From the NCBI RefSeq assembly GCF_000151665.1, contig NW_013171822.1, positions 358,510 to 422,509 on the forward strand: a DNA stretch of 64,000 nucleotides, in the 5' to 3' direction. The stretch comes from Blastocystis hominis (Eukaryota; Sar; Bigyra; Opalinata; Blastocystidae). Below the pieces are notes generated by a model. The model saw only the letters and a list, made by a program, of their open reading frames with translations. It did no database searches and was not told the DNA's origin. Shown piece by piece: positions 34,501-45,575 of this stretch. Numbering within the stretch: the stretch's first letter is position 1; the number at the start of each line of letters is the position of its first letter. The position numbers and the translations under genes are program-made.

Positions 34501-34654
34501 AGTAGGTGATGAATGTGTGGAGTGTGTAATGAATCATAGACCTATGGGCGAGTTCCTCGAATTGTGTGTCCTCCTAACGAACTTTAATGTGGTCGGCGTT
34601 CGTCAGCTGGTAGATAATTGGAAGTTGCAGTACAAGACTGTGTGTCTGGTCTAA
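31507..34654 (+). CDS. DENND4-like MABP-DENN RabGEF
   Basis: Multi-exon. The N-terminal part (31507-31900) resembles an MABP domain (PPITDILVIAEENISIIPKE, RGSISIEGGKRGYLCIRR). A linker and an upstream-DENN-like region follow. The cDENN core reads APIFLLLPSSSILTIVQTLL, LEGKVVLHSIH, LFPWKFAGSFIPLLPS. The dDENN-like part ends in MSRFVQTQLFSNLI. A zinc-ribbon-like CTEC...CPFC pair (33950-34020) and a C-terminal helical tail joined by a 38-bp intron end the protein at 34654. MABP plus DENN is the DENND4/Crag arrangement, GEFs for Rab10-like GTPases in secretion. The chosen start lies within the inner edge of the repeat arm. Several internal introns were not fully traced. Confidence 0.75.
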
Positions 34655-34740
34655 TTGTGTGGAATGGATGAGAAATAGAATCTGCAGCCTCCTGCCTCCT
34701 ATTACTTTCATTGTGCTGACCTCTTATTGCTGGATTTTGG

Positions 34741-34748
34741 TGTTTGTT
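34741..34748 (+). terminator. TGTTTGTT 3'-end element
   Basis: Exact motif 87 nt after the DENND4-like stop. Confidence 0.6.
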
Positions 34749-34864
34749 GCCACCAAACAAAACAAGAAAAAGGAAATAGAAGAAGAAGATGATGATGATA
34801 AATAAACTTGGTTAGTTATTAAGAGTGTAGGTGTATCTAAGTCAAAAACGACAAACTGTAGCCC

Positions 34865-35333
34865 CTACCCACACTTAAGACATTTGTAAAACACAGTGGA
34901 ACCTTCATCAACACTACGAAGCTGAAGCGTATAGAAAGACATCTGAGGATTCTTGCAACGAGGACACTCTTCGTCCACCTACACAATAAAAAACAGCAAA
35001 TAAGTAAAAAACCAAAGCACGAGTAGGACCCACTTGAATCTTCTCCTGTTGCTGTAATTCATGGACCCATTGCTAAAAGAATCATTGTTCTCAATGCTTA
35101 ATCCTACGGGAACCGGCTTTGGGTGGCTAGAGGTAATAATTGTGGTGTTACTCAGATCTATAAGATAAAAGGAAAAAAGCAAGCCAACCAGACATCTGGC
35201 ACTTCCAATGGCAAATGCCACACTCGATTGTTCCTGATTCAGGAAGATCCAAAATAGAACCGCAAACCTTGCAAAACTCTACATTGTTTACACGAACACC
35301 TCGCTTTTCGAAGTTATCAATAAATTTGGACAT
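34865..35333 (-). CDS. RNA polymerase I subunit RPA12
   Basis: The N-terminal zinc ribbon has CKVCGSILDLPESGTIECGI followed by CHWKC. A short linker (KPVPVGLSIENNDSF) leads to a C-terminal TFIIS-type ribbon: CPRCKNPQMSFYTLQLRSVD followed by EGSTVFYKCLKCG. The Q-RS-DEG core is the cleavage-stimulating hairpin shared with TFIIS. Length and order match RPA12/A12.2, which gives RNA polymerase I its own cleavage activity. It ends directly after the last CxxCG, a few residues shorter than yeast or human. Two short introns separate the ribbons (around 35000-35180); boundaries approximate. Confidence 0.85.
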
Positions 35334-35669
35334 TGTTTAATTCAAGGCAATAATGAATGAGTGTATTGAAGTGTCTATTTTCAGTGGTTGGTAACTGCAT
35401 GCTACGCCTAAGCTTGAAGAGCCAACTTTGACTGGCCAAGTTGTTCTCAGGAAAGAGAGGCGACTCGATCACCCCCAAAAGTCACAAAAATTAATAGTAA
35501 TCAATCAAATGATCCATCTATCCTCAAAACGCATAGACAAGAGACCCCGTAAAATGTTTGTTCCTTGTGAAAAGAGAAAGAAATAAACGATTGTCGAAAG
35601 GGTACAGTAATCATCCTGATCCTTGATCATCAATCCCAACAGATTTTAATTGTTTCTCCCAACAGCGTG
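35334..35669. promoter_or_regulatory. divergent intergenic region RPA12/COPA
   Basis: 336 bp between head-to-head starts. I checked both strands for tRNA-like and snRNA-like structure and saw none. Confidence 0.45.
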
Positions 35670-38600
35670 ATGCTAGCGAAATTTGAAACAAAGAGTTCTC
35701 GTGTAAAAGGCATTGCACTGCATCCCAAACGTCCGTGGGTCCTATGTAGTCTTCATGATGGACAAATTCAGCTTTGGGACTACCGAGTTGGCACATTATT
35801 AGAGACCTTTAAGGAGCATAACGGTCCTGTGCGATCAGTCGATTTTCACTGCTCTCAGCCATTGTTCGTTTCTGGTGGAGATGACTACAAGATTCGAGTT
35901 TGGAATTACAATTCAAAGAGGTCTCTGTACACCCTGATGGGTCATAAGGATTATATTCGTGGAGTTCAGTTTCATACACAAAATCCCTGGATTGTAAGCT
36001 GTTCGGATGATCAGTCCATTCGAATATGGAATTGGCAAAGCCGAGAATGTATAGCCGTTCTTCAAGGTCATAATCATTACGTAATGTCAGTCCAGTTCCA
36101 CATGACTCAAGATTTGGTCGTCAGCGCTTCTCTCGATCAGACTATCCGCGTTTGGGATATTTCTGCTTTGAAGCAGAAGGGTAAAACAGTTCCGGGTCTA
36201 AATCCAGTTCCCGCTACTGTAATGGGCCGATTTGGAATAGATAACGTGGGTACTGTGAAGTACATCCTTGAAGGGCACGAACGAGGGGTGAATTGGGCTT
36301 CTTTCCATCATGAATTACCTTTAATTGTGTCGGGTTCAGATGATCGCATGATTAAGATTTGGAGAACAAACGAGTCAAAAGCATGGGAGGTGGACACAAT
36401 GCGTGGACATACCAACAATGTGAATTGCGTCCTTTTTCATCCGCACGAGGATTTGATTCTGAGTGTGAGTGAAGACCACAGTATCCGTGTATGGGACAGT
36501 ACAAAACGTATCTGTAACCAGACTTTTATGCGTACTCGAGATCGTTTTTGGTGTCTGGCCACACATCCCACGAAGAATTGTGTAGCAGCTGGACATGACT
36601 CAGGAGCAGTTGTGTTTAAGCTCTCTCGAGAGCGAACTCCTGCTGATGTGTTGGATGCCCGTTGTTTTTATGTGTTGAATCGTGGCTATCAAATGTGTGA
36701 CGTGTATTCCGGAAAGAACCAAACTACCATTATGCAGATTACGCGTGGCGCTGCCTTGTCTGCGAGTGAGCCGCGGGAGTTGATGGTGAATCCGTTCTCT
36801 TCTTCCGAGTATATGCTTCTCGTCTTTAACCGCTCGAATGGAGGGTCTTATGAAATGGTTCGTTTCCCTCAGAATTCTTCTGGCCGAATTATTCCTGAAG
36901 TGGTCAGCGGAAATGCTCTGGGCGCCGCTTTTATCGGTCGCACAAAGTTCGCCACTCTGGAGTCGAACGATACGCTGTTCATTCGTAACTCGGACAACAT
37001 TGTGGGTTTTGTGGCTGGGGGATCTCACGCTTAGGTGACCAAGCGTCTCACTCTGCCTGTGGGAGGCGTTTCTCGGCTCTTCTGCGGTGGGTCTGCAGGG
37101 CGCATTCTGCTGCAGAGCGGAGAGGAGTTGCTGATGTTCGACACGTCCTCGCAGCAACTCGAAGGCAGCTTTGCAATCGGATCCGTGAAGCGAGTGAAGT
37201 GGCGAAAGGACGGCGAAGAAGTGGCCGTCATCACGTCCAATGGGCTGAGTGTCCTGGACCGCTCCTTGTCTCGCTGTGTCTCTGCGAGAGAGCACCAGCG
37301 TGTGAAGGGCGTGGTGTGGGACGCTGCTGGCGTGGCGATCTACTGCACGATGTCGCAAGTGAAATACTTGCTTCGGTCTGGTGAGCAGGGAGTCATTCGA
37401 AGTCTCGAAGACGTGGTCTATCCCCTGGCCATCAGAAATGGCGTGCTCATTGGAATTGACCGGTTGGGCAAGCGCGTCCGGATCGAATTGGACACGACGG
37501 AGTATCTTTTAAAAGTAGGGAGCTGCGTAAAAGGGCGACCCGTAGGAATACTTGGAGGAAAGAAACTACCGAGAAGCGATTCGCATCATTCAGCATAGCC
37601 ACATCGACTCGCAAGCAATCTGCAGCTATCTGCAGCGAAACGGGTTTGAGGATATCGCCCTGCACTTCGTAACCGAACCCCGCGCTCGCTTCACCCTCGC
37701 GATTCGTTGCGGAAATCTCGAGATCGCTCTGCAGTGTGCTCGCGAGCTCGATCTCCCGGATATTTGGAACTCCCTGGCGGAAGAAGCGTTGAAACAGGGA
37801 AACCACGAGATCGTGGAGATGGCTTATCAGCACACGAAGGCGTTCGACAAGCTGAGTTTCTTGTACGTCATCACGGGCAATATGGAGAAGCTGCGAAAGA
37901 TGTTGCGCATCGCGGAGCTCCGCAATGACATCATGGGGCGTTGCCATAACGCGCTCTTCCTTGGCGATGTTGGCGCCCGGATCTCGCTGCTGCGCGAAGT
38001 GGGGCAGCCTTCTCTCGCCTATTTAACTGCGGTCACGCACGGACTGGACGACGTCGCACAGGAGATTTATGAGGAGCTTCAGGTTTCTTGAGTCCGGGGT
38101 CGGATGAACTGTAGGAGGAAGGCTGCGAGATCCCCGCCAAGCCTCGCCACCCGTCTCTTCTTGTTCCGCCAGTGGCGGTTCTGCAGGAATCGAATTGGCC
38201 CTTGCTGGAGATGCCGCGCTCTCAGTTCGACAAGCTGATGGACGAGATGAAGGCGAACGGAGACGATGTGGCATCCGAGGCGGCTTCCTTCGACGAAGCT
38301 GCTTCCTACTCGTCCTCGATGGAGTCGGTTGAGTCGGAAGGCTCTGAAGAGTTCGGAGAAGGCGTGGATGCTTCCCGGTCTTCTCGATACGGCAAGGCCG
38401 CCGCTTCGGCAGGAGGAAGAACGGCGAGAGCCACAAATCAAGTGAAGGAAATCGAGCTTTCGGACGATTCGGAGGCCGAGAATCCTTGGAGCGACGATCT
38501 GGATTTCGAGGAGGAGGAGGGAGAGGAGGATTCGGCGAACGAAGAGGTCGCGGAGGTTCCCGCGGCTGCGTCTTCTCTCCCCTCGCAGTGGTGTCGGTCG

Positions 38601-39491
38601 TCGTCTCTGGCCGTCGATCACGTCGCGGCGGGCGACATCGACGGAGCCGTGCAGTTGCTGCATCGCCAGATCGGTCTGCTTCGAGTCAGTGCATTGACTG
38701 CTCCGATGCGACGCTGCTTCCTCGCGGTGCAGGCCACAACCGCAGGGTTCCCCGGCATGCCGATCCTGGAAACGCCGCTGCAGCGCGAAGGCGGCCTTCC
38801 GCGAACGATCCTGACGCTGGGCGATCTCCGAGCGGAGGCGAAGAAAGGGCTGAAGAGCTTCCAAGGAGCCCGGTTCGAGGACTGCGCCCAGTCCTTCCGG
38901 GAGGTTTTCGAGATCGCGCCGTTTGTGCAGGTGGGGGATCGCGGCGAGGAGAGCGAGCTGGCCCAGTACCTCGATCTGGCGCGCGAGTACATCATTGCCG
39001 TGAGACTGGAGCAGGCCAGGCAGAAGGCGAAGAAGGACATGGCGCGGTCCCTGTTATATTTGGCGTTGATGACGCGCTGCAAACTCCAGACGGCCCATCT
39101 GCTTCTGCCGCTACACAGCGCGATGGTCGCTTCGTTCAAGGCCGAGAACTTCATCGACGCGGCGGAGTACGCTCGCCGGATCTTGGAAAACCCCGAGATC
39201 AAATCACCTCGCAACGCAAGTTTGGAGCAGAAGGCGAAGAAAGTGCTGGGGAAGAGCGAAAAGGAAGGGCGCAACGCGATTCAGACCGGGCTTCTCGACG
39301 ATCCGTTTGTCGTGGAGTGCGCCGCGCTGGCGCCTCTCTACCGCCAGGAGGAAAGAGTTCAGTGCCCCTACTGCCATGCGAACTACTGCAAGGATGCCAA
39401 GCAGACGGTGTGCTCGATTTGCGAATTGTGTCAAGTGGGAATCGAAACGGTGGGCATTGTGTGTGCGAATTCGCAGCAGTTATCTTACTGA
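35670..39491 (+). CDS. COPA: coatomer subunit alpha
   Basis: Four exons with introns of 33, 31 and 32 bp give 1241 residues, close to the family's 1200-1230. Start: the first in-frame ATG, giving [19 protein letters not shown]. The N-terminal seven-bladed WD40 propeller is very conserved ([33 protein letters not shown]), followed by a second propeller, the alpha-solenoid ([48 protein letters not shown]), an acidic linker and the C-terminal domain ([19 protein letters not shown]). COPA binds KKxx cargo in COPI vesicles for Golgi-to-ER transport. The genomic TGA at 39489-39491 may never be transcribed: TGTTTGTT at 39494 predicts cleavage after 39489, giving T plus AA. Confidence 0.97.
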
Positions 39492-39493
39492 CG

Positions 39494-39501
39494 TGTTTGT
39501 T
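39494..39501 (+). terminator. TGTTTGTT 3'-end element
   Basis: Exact motif overlapping the COPA stop region: only 2 bp separate it from the genomic TGA, so poly(A) 4 nt upstream would replace that stop by UAA. Confidence 0.8.
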
Positions 39502-39606
39502 GAGAAACCACATTCTTTGCGTATTGGAGAATGGAAAAGCGGAAGTGAAAATAAAGCAAGAATAGAAATGCTGTTTTCGTGAGTGCTTCACATAATTTTT
39601 GACAAA

Positions 39607-40379
39607 ATGGCAACAGTTGTGAAAAAGTTGAATATACTTTGCTTGCACGGGTATTTCCAGGATGCTATGGTCATGAAAGAGCGAATTCCTGCTTTATACC
39701 GCAAGTTGAAGTCTATCGCAAATTTCTGTAAACATTATGTGTTATTCTACTGAAGCGTAGACTATTTAGATGGTCCTTATGTAGTCAATAGCATGGAGGG
39801 CTATAAACCGGAATTAGGTGATACGTATTGTTAGGCAAGATTTATGACTCTTAGGAAAGTGGGTAAAGCATGGTGGATTCAGGACGCCGATAAGAATTAT
39901 CCCCAGTTCAATGACACGGTTGACTATGTCTTGAAGTGCTATGAGGAGAATGGTCCATTTGATGGCATCCTTGGCTTTTCCCAGGGTGCTGGGTTAGGAC
40001 TTTTCTTAGCTGCTCTTCAAGAAAAGGGAGATATTGCTACTGACTTCAAGTTTGTGATTAGTTACAGCGGTTTTTATCCTTCGGACATATCCCTTCAGGT
40101 AGGATCGTGGTATTTATACAAGAATAGAAAACGATGGATTCCAGAATGATTAGCATTCCTACATTGCATCTTATCGGGAAAGAGGATGATCGTGTGGAGC
40201 CCCAAAGCTCTGAGTAGCTGTATGGAAGATGGTTCATAGATAGAAAGGTTGCGAAATGCTTCATAGACCCTATCGTGATATATCATGAAGGAGGGCATTA
40301 TATGCCTCAGAATGGGGAAATAAAAGAAAAGATCTACCAATTTCTTTTACAGTTTTTAAATATGGATTGTACTGTTTGA
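39607..40379 (+). CDS. FSH1/OVCA2-type serine hydrolase
   Basis: Five exons with introns of 33, 30, 44 and 30 bp give 211 residues. Start region KLNILCLHGYFQDAMVMKER is the FSH1 oxyanion/HG motif; the nucleophile elbow is FDGILGFSQGAGLGLFLAAL (G-F-S-Q-G); the acid lies in IPTLHLIGKEDDRVEP; the catalytic His in VIYHEGGHYMP. The family hydrolyses small esters; the physiological substrate is unknown. Its stop is 7 bp from the inner edge of the right repeat arm. The downstream TGTTTGAA (40373-40380) is a degenerate 3' element, which would place cleavage inside the last codons. Confidence 0.9.
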
Positions 40380-40529
40380 AGAAAACTCGAATTCATTGAT
40401 AAACCGAACTTATGAATCATACTTCGCGGATATACAATCCATCCATTCTATTTTTATTATTATTATATTTCATTCATATTCCATCATACGAATTAATAAG
40501 GAACTCTTACAAGTTACTACTCTTTATAC

Positions 40530-40537
40530 AACAAACA
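40530..40537 (-). terminator. TGTTTGTT 3'-end element of CDF copy B
   Basis: Exact minus-strand motif 42 nt beyond the copy B stop, the mirror of 31365-31372. Confidence 0.75.
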
Positions 40538-40578
40538 ATACGACTATTTACAATACACAATACACTATATTATCATCA

Positions 40579-41510
40579 TCAATCCAACCATTCCAAAGAA
40601 GGATCTTGTTCCACTTCAACACACAACTCTTCGAAACTATTACTACACATCGACTCGATTGTAGAAACCAGTTGCTTTTGGTTCGCTGTACGATGTGCTT
40701 CAACAACAATCAGTCCAGATAAACATCCAGGACGATTTATCCAGTATTGGAATCGTTTCACTTCAACAACACCTTCGATCATCGAGATACGACGGTTTAT
40801 TGTACGCAATTCTTCACCGATTTCGCTCGAAATACCCAGAACCAAGATCTCGCCACAAGTCATCATCGACGGCCACGAACTCCATATTAGCAGCAAACAC
40901 ATCAGACAACATTCCACTGCATCACTGTACATCCATCTCCGAGATAAACCCATGGAACGAGACACCACCGTCATACTCACACTCAATACGTCCAAACATA
41001 AATGCATTCCGTCGCCAAACGAAATACTACCCACTGATGAAACCTCTGAGTATTAAACATTTCCTTTATCATTTTATTACTTGCTTCATAAACATCGCGA
41101 GAATAACGAAGTTTGTATTGTCTCTTGTACCATCGGAAACAGAAAATGCATATCAGTGATTCCACAAATGATACATAACTTATATAGTCGCAATATTGCA
41201 GAATATCATCGGATACTTCCATCTCTTTTATGTGGTGACCATCACTCAAACCATGGACTAGCTCTCCTAATAAGAAACAACAGCACTATCATATTAAATT
41301 TACCATCATTTTCATACTATTAGAACTGAGAGAGAAACTATAAATACACACAAGTATTCCACACGACCTTCTCGTTTTCGTTTGGATAATACACTCCCGA
41401 TTATTACGATTATGTAGTTACTTATATGTTCAATTCGGTGAACACACTCTGTATAGAAACCTGTACATTATATCATATTCCTATTATATTCTACTTAGAG
41501 ATTCCGTCAT
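40579..41510 (-). CDS. CDF-type metal transporter, copy B
   Basis: Same 932-bp structure as copy A, with the same three introns and 276 residues; both HxxxD metal sites are intact and there is no stop or frameshift, so both copies look functional. Differences noticed: Gly instead of Asp in LVLGISSE, and a few changes inside the third intron (the tract reading GTGAATGAAATG in A is changed in B). Because promoter, coding region and 3' element are all within the arm, expression should be alike. Confidence 0.8.
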
Positions 41511-42066
41511 TACACCCAAAATCCCTTGAAATATACTCGTTACTAGACAAACCAGAATGAACATCCAAATTACTTTGTCTTCGCTACATTATTAATCATT
41601 TACACAATTTTAATACAATATTTCTTGTTTATGCATACTTAGATACTTCACACTTGTTTCTTCTTCTTTTCTTTCATTCATTCTTTCAATTGGTTCCAGG
41701 TTGTTTAAATAGCTGTTTGGTATTGATTAGAATAGTAATAATAGTCGTAATAATAATGGTGATGATATTGATAATAGAAATTGTTGGTATTATTGGATTA
41801 TTTGATATGATTTGATTCAATAGTAAATTGATATTATTAATGATGGTATGGAAATAGTGTAATTGATAATATGAAAATGAATATTGAAAACAGAATGAGA
41901 GAACGAGAACGAGACTGAGACTGAGACAAAGACGAAGAGAACTGCATTGTAACACTTTTGAAATGAAATGAGAATTGAAGAATTGAAATCGAATCGTGAA
42001 ATGGATTGATGGATGGAATGAAGTGAATGAGTCATTATATCAACAAGTCTTTGAACCATCCAACAA

Positions 42067-42106
42067 TCATTCATTCATTCATTCATTCATTCATTCATTC
42101 ATTCAT
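42067..42106. repeat. (ATTC)n microsatellite, right arm
   Basis: About 10 units; counterpart of the (GAAT)n tract in the left arm. Confidence 0.95.
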
Positions 42107-42220
42107 TGAATCAAATAAGCACATTTGTAACATAATAAACAAACACAAATCGATCAATCAATCAAAGAATGAATTGCAGTCCCAAACCCAGCAATTGAAA
42201 GCTGTTCACAACCATTCTCT

Positions 42221-42228
42221 AACAAACA
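42221..42228 (-). terminator. TGTTTGTT used by DDX31-like gene, inside repeat arm
   Basis: Exact minus-strand motif 19 nt past the helicase stop and inside the arm; counterpart of 29648-29655. Confidence 0.75.
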
Positions 42229-42246
42229 TCTCACTTGCCCTTTCAA

Positions 42247-44355
42247 CTAATCAAACTCACTAACATTCATTAGCTTCTGCACCTTCATCTTTCCTCGCAA
42301 ATAATCTCCTTGCTGCTCCTTCCGCTTTGTTCTCTTTTCCTTGATCTCCTTTGCCTTCTTGATTGCATCGAACACCAACTGTTTCTTTTCTGAAGTGTGT
42401 CCAAAATCCAATTTTGCGCTTCCTTCTCCCTTCACGCTCGCCAACTCCACACTCTTCTTGTTAAACTTCTTGACCGAGATCTTTCCCAGCTTCTTAGGAG
42501 TTTCGTGCAATCCAAAACTAAGCCTCAGAATAAAAGAACACAATGTTACCTTTTCGCGACATGTCCAAAATGTAACAGCCGAACATTGAAAGCTCCCTTG
42601 AGTTCCTTCGAGTATGTAGCATATGCGCGGCAGTAGCTCATAAATCCCATGACAGCCAAGTCATTCAGCCCTTCGCTCTCTTCCACCGATCGGAGAATCG
42701 AGGCCTGGATTTCGCTTGCGGCGTGATTTCGCTTGGCATACACCAGCTTATGGCCTGGACCACTCTTACGCACACAGTCATCGAACCAGATATCGAAGTT
42801 GAACTGTCTCATGTTCAGTCCCTTATTCTGAAGAGTGAACACCATGCCCATTTCGGAGGGCTGCAAGAAAAGAAGGGATTGACCGCTCTTTCCTGCACGA
42901 GCGGTACGACCGACTCGATGAATATACTCTGAAATCTCGGTAGGGGGGTCGTACTGGATGACCCAGTCCACGACTGGAATATCAAGACCACGAGCAGCCA
43001 CATCAGTGCAGATCATGGTAGCGAAGTTCGCCTTACAGAAGTCACGCAAGTTTTTCAAGCGTTGGTGCTGAGGCATATTCCCATGGAGACTCACCAAGGA
43101 TCCCTTCACGATGGACGTGTCTATTCCGTCCCCTGGCCAACTCAATTCGCGAAAGAGTTCGTCATGGAATGCCACAGAGTCGCACGTGTTGACGAAGATG
43201 AGGATTCGGCAGTGGCGCTGATTCTCGTCACGCAGTTCCTTGCGAATGAAAGCACAGAGAGCAGGAAGACGGAGACTCGCATCGATTTGGATATAATATT
43301 GCCGTAGCTGCTTCGGGACTTTGAACTTCTCCTCCGTAGCATTCGCAGAACTCCCCGAAGCATCCGCAGCCGACTTGGGTGAGCTGGATGGAAAAGCCTG
43401 CTTATTGGTCAAAGAATCGGAATCAATAAAAGTAGGATTGTGAAGAGACAGCTCAGCAAGCTGTTGAATAGCAGGAGACAAGGTAGCAGACAGAAGAAGA
43501 GTTTGCAGAGGCTGAGTGATCTGCTTATGGAGCAGAGAAAACAGGTCCCGTAGCTGCTGCTCGAAACCCATGTCTAAAAGACGATCTGCTTCATCCAAAA
43601 CAAGCATTTGGACACGCTGCAGTGAGAGAGAAGTCGTGTGAAGAGCATGATCCAGTAAACGTCCCGGAGTCGAAATAATAATATTGGCACCCTTGCGAAT
43701 ACGACTCTTTTCGCTCTTTCGCTTTTGGCCACCACAAATCACCGTAGGCACAATCCAGAAAAATGGAAGCAGAAGCTTCTTTAGTGTTTCTTCAATTTGG
43801 ACACAGAGTTCACGTGTTGGAACAAGGATGATGACATAAGCGCCATCCGAACGATCAATCTTCGTAGGAAATGATTGCAGACGTTGAACAATCGGAATCA
43901 AGTATGAGAGGGTTTTTCCAGATCCAGTTGCAGACTTGATCATCACATCACCGCCCTGGCTGATAATCGGAATAGTCTGAGACTGAACCACGGTGGGACG
44001 CGAAAAGTTAAATACATTGGGACTCTTTAAAACCTCCACCTACGACTGAAGAGGAAACAACAGTACTACTAGTTTATCAGAAATTTTCAGGTCAGCAAAC
44101 GAAGACGAAGAGAAAACGGTCTCATCTGTTTCCAATTTAAGGGGGTTTCTCAGACCCGAATTCGGTTGTCGCTTAATTGCAGAAGCTTCCTTTGGATGTT
44201 TGCGTGTTCCTACCAAAAGCAACATTCCATTATTCCCTACCATATTTTTTTTCCTTATTGTCCTGTTGCTCTTCAACTTCCTTTATATCTCGCTTTTTCG
44301 ACTTTTTTACACTTGGATCATTTATTGGATTTGAATCCGCTGTTTCTTTGGTCAT
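42247..44355 (-). CDS. DEAD-box RNA helicase, DDX31/Dbp7 type
   Basis: Four exons with introns of 31, 30 and 32 bp give 671 residues. After a basic N-terminal segment the Q motif region (NFSRPTVVQSQTIP) leads to motif I KSATGSGKTLSYL, PTRELCVQIEE, TPGRLLDHA, VLDEADRLLDMGF, SATLSPAIQQL, ICTDVAARGLDIP and HRVGRTARAGKSG. The C-terminal region MSYCRAYATYSKELKGAFNV and LLHFGHVAKSFGLHETP is characteristic of Dbp7/DDX31, which works in 60S ribosome assembly in the nucleolus. It ends 11 bp from the repeat arm. Confidence 0.93.
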
Positions 44356-44477
44356 CTTTTGCCTTTTCAATCAATCACCCAAATTGGCCAAATAAATGGA
44401 ATAAAGGGTGGAAACAGGGGTAATGAAACTTCCGTCTCACTTTGGCTACTCAGATTTCTCTATATTGTTTCGAAGTA

Positions 44478-45543
44478 ATGTCCGTCGATCTGAGTATTCT
44501 TGCTAGAGGTATCCCTTTAGATCCTCTTCCTGAGCTGTTGTTTTGTTTTGTTAGCATTCATTTTTAGGAAGCCTTTAAATCCCAATGTGCCTCATGCTCC
44601 TAAGAGACCCGTGGTGCTCAACAAGGAAGAGTTCGTTAGAGCTGTACAGAATGCTCTTCGATACTTCCCTAAGAAATATCACGCTATTTTGGGTCCTGAG
44701 TTTGCTGAGGAGCTGAAGACGTATGGTCACATTTACATGTATCGGTAAGTCGTTCGTTTGTTCGTCGATCGTAGTTTCTACCCTACCGAGTACGAGATGA
44801 AGGCGTACCCCCTGAGCATGTATCCTGCCAAGTGCCAGCAAGCTGCTTGCATCCAGCTCATGATCATGAACAACCTTGATGCCCGCGTGGCTCAGTTCCC
44901 TCAGGAGCTGGTGACCTACGGAGGAAACGGTTCCGTGTTCTCCAACTGGGCGCAGTACCACCAGATCATGTACTATTTGAGCCACATGACGGAGGAGCAG
45001 ACTCTGTCGATGTACTCGGGCCACCCGATGGGTCTGTTCCCCTCTCACCCGGACGCTCCGCGTATGGTGATCACGAACGGCATGGTGATTCCGAACTACA
45101 GCAGCCAGGCGGACTACGAGCGCATGTACGCGCAGGGCGTGACGATCTACGGCCAGATGACGGCGGGCTCGTACTGCTACATCGGTCCGCAGGGCATCGT
45201 GCATGGCACGACGATCACGGTGCTGAACGCGGGTCGTAAATACCTGGGCGTGAACGACATGCACGGCAAGGTCTACGTCACCTCGGGTCTGGGCGGCATG
45301 TCCGGCGCGCAGGGCAAGGCCTCGCTGATCGCCGGAGCGATCGGCGTGATCGCGGAGATCGACCCTGCGGCGCTGGAGAAGCGCTTCAAGCAGGGCTGGA
45401 TCAGCGAGAAGGTCACGGACCTGGACACCTGCATCGCGCGCCTGAAGCGCGCGCGCGAGGAGAAGAAGCCGCTGGCGATCGGCTTCCTGGGCAACGTGGT
45501 GGACCTGTGGGAGCGCCTGGCGGAGGAAGAGGAGCTGCTGGTG

Positions 45544-45575
<32 letters not shown>

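Larger units (their letters stand above)
40386..42236. repeat. right arm of the 1.85-kb inverted repeat
   Basis: Reverse complement of 29640-31517. Inner edge abuts the FSH1-type hydrolase; outer edge abuts the DDX31-like helicase and supplies its 3' element. The 8.87 kb between the arms holds four single-copy genes. Confidence 0.95.

Noticed and set aside
35395..35490. Possible small structured RNA between RPA12 and COPA
   Set aside because: No match to tRNA, U2, U4, U5 or U6 signatures that I could identify.
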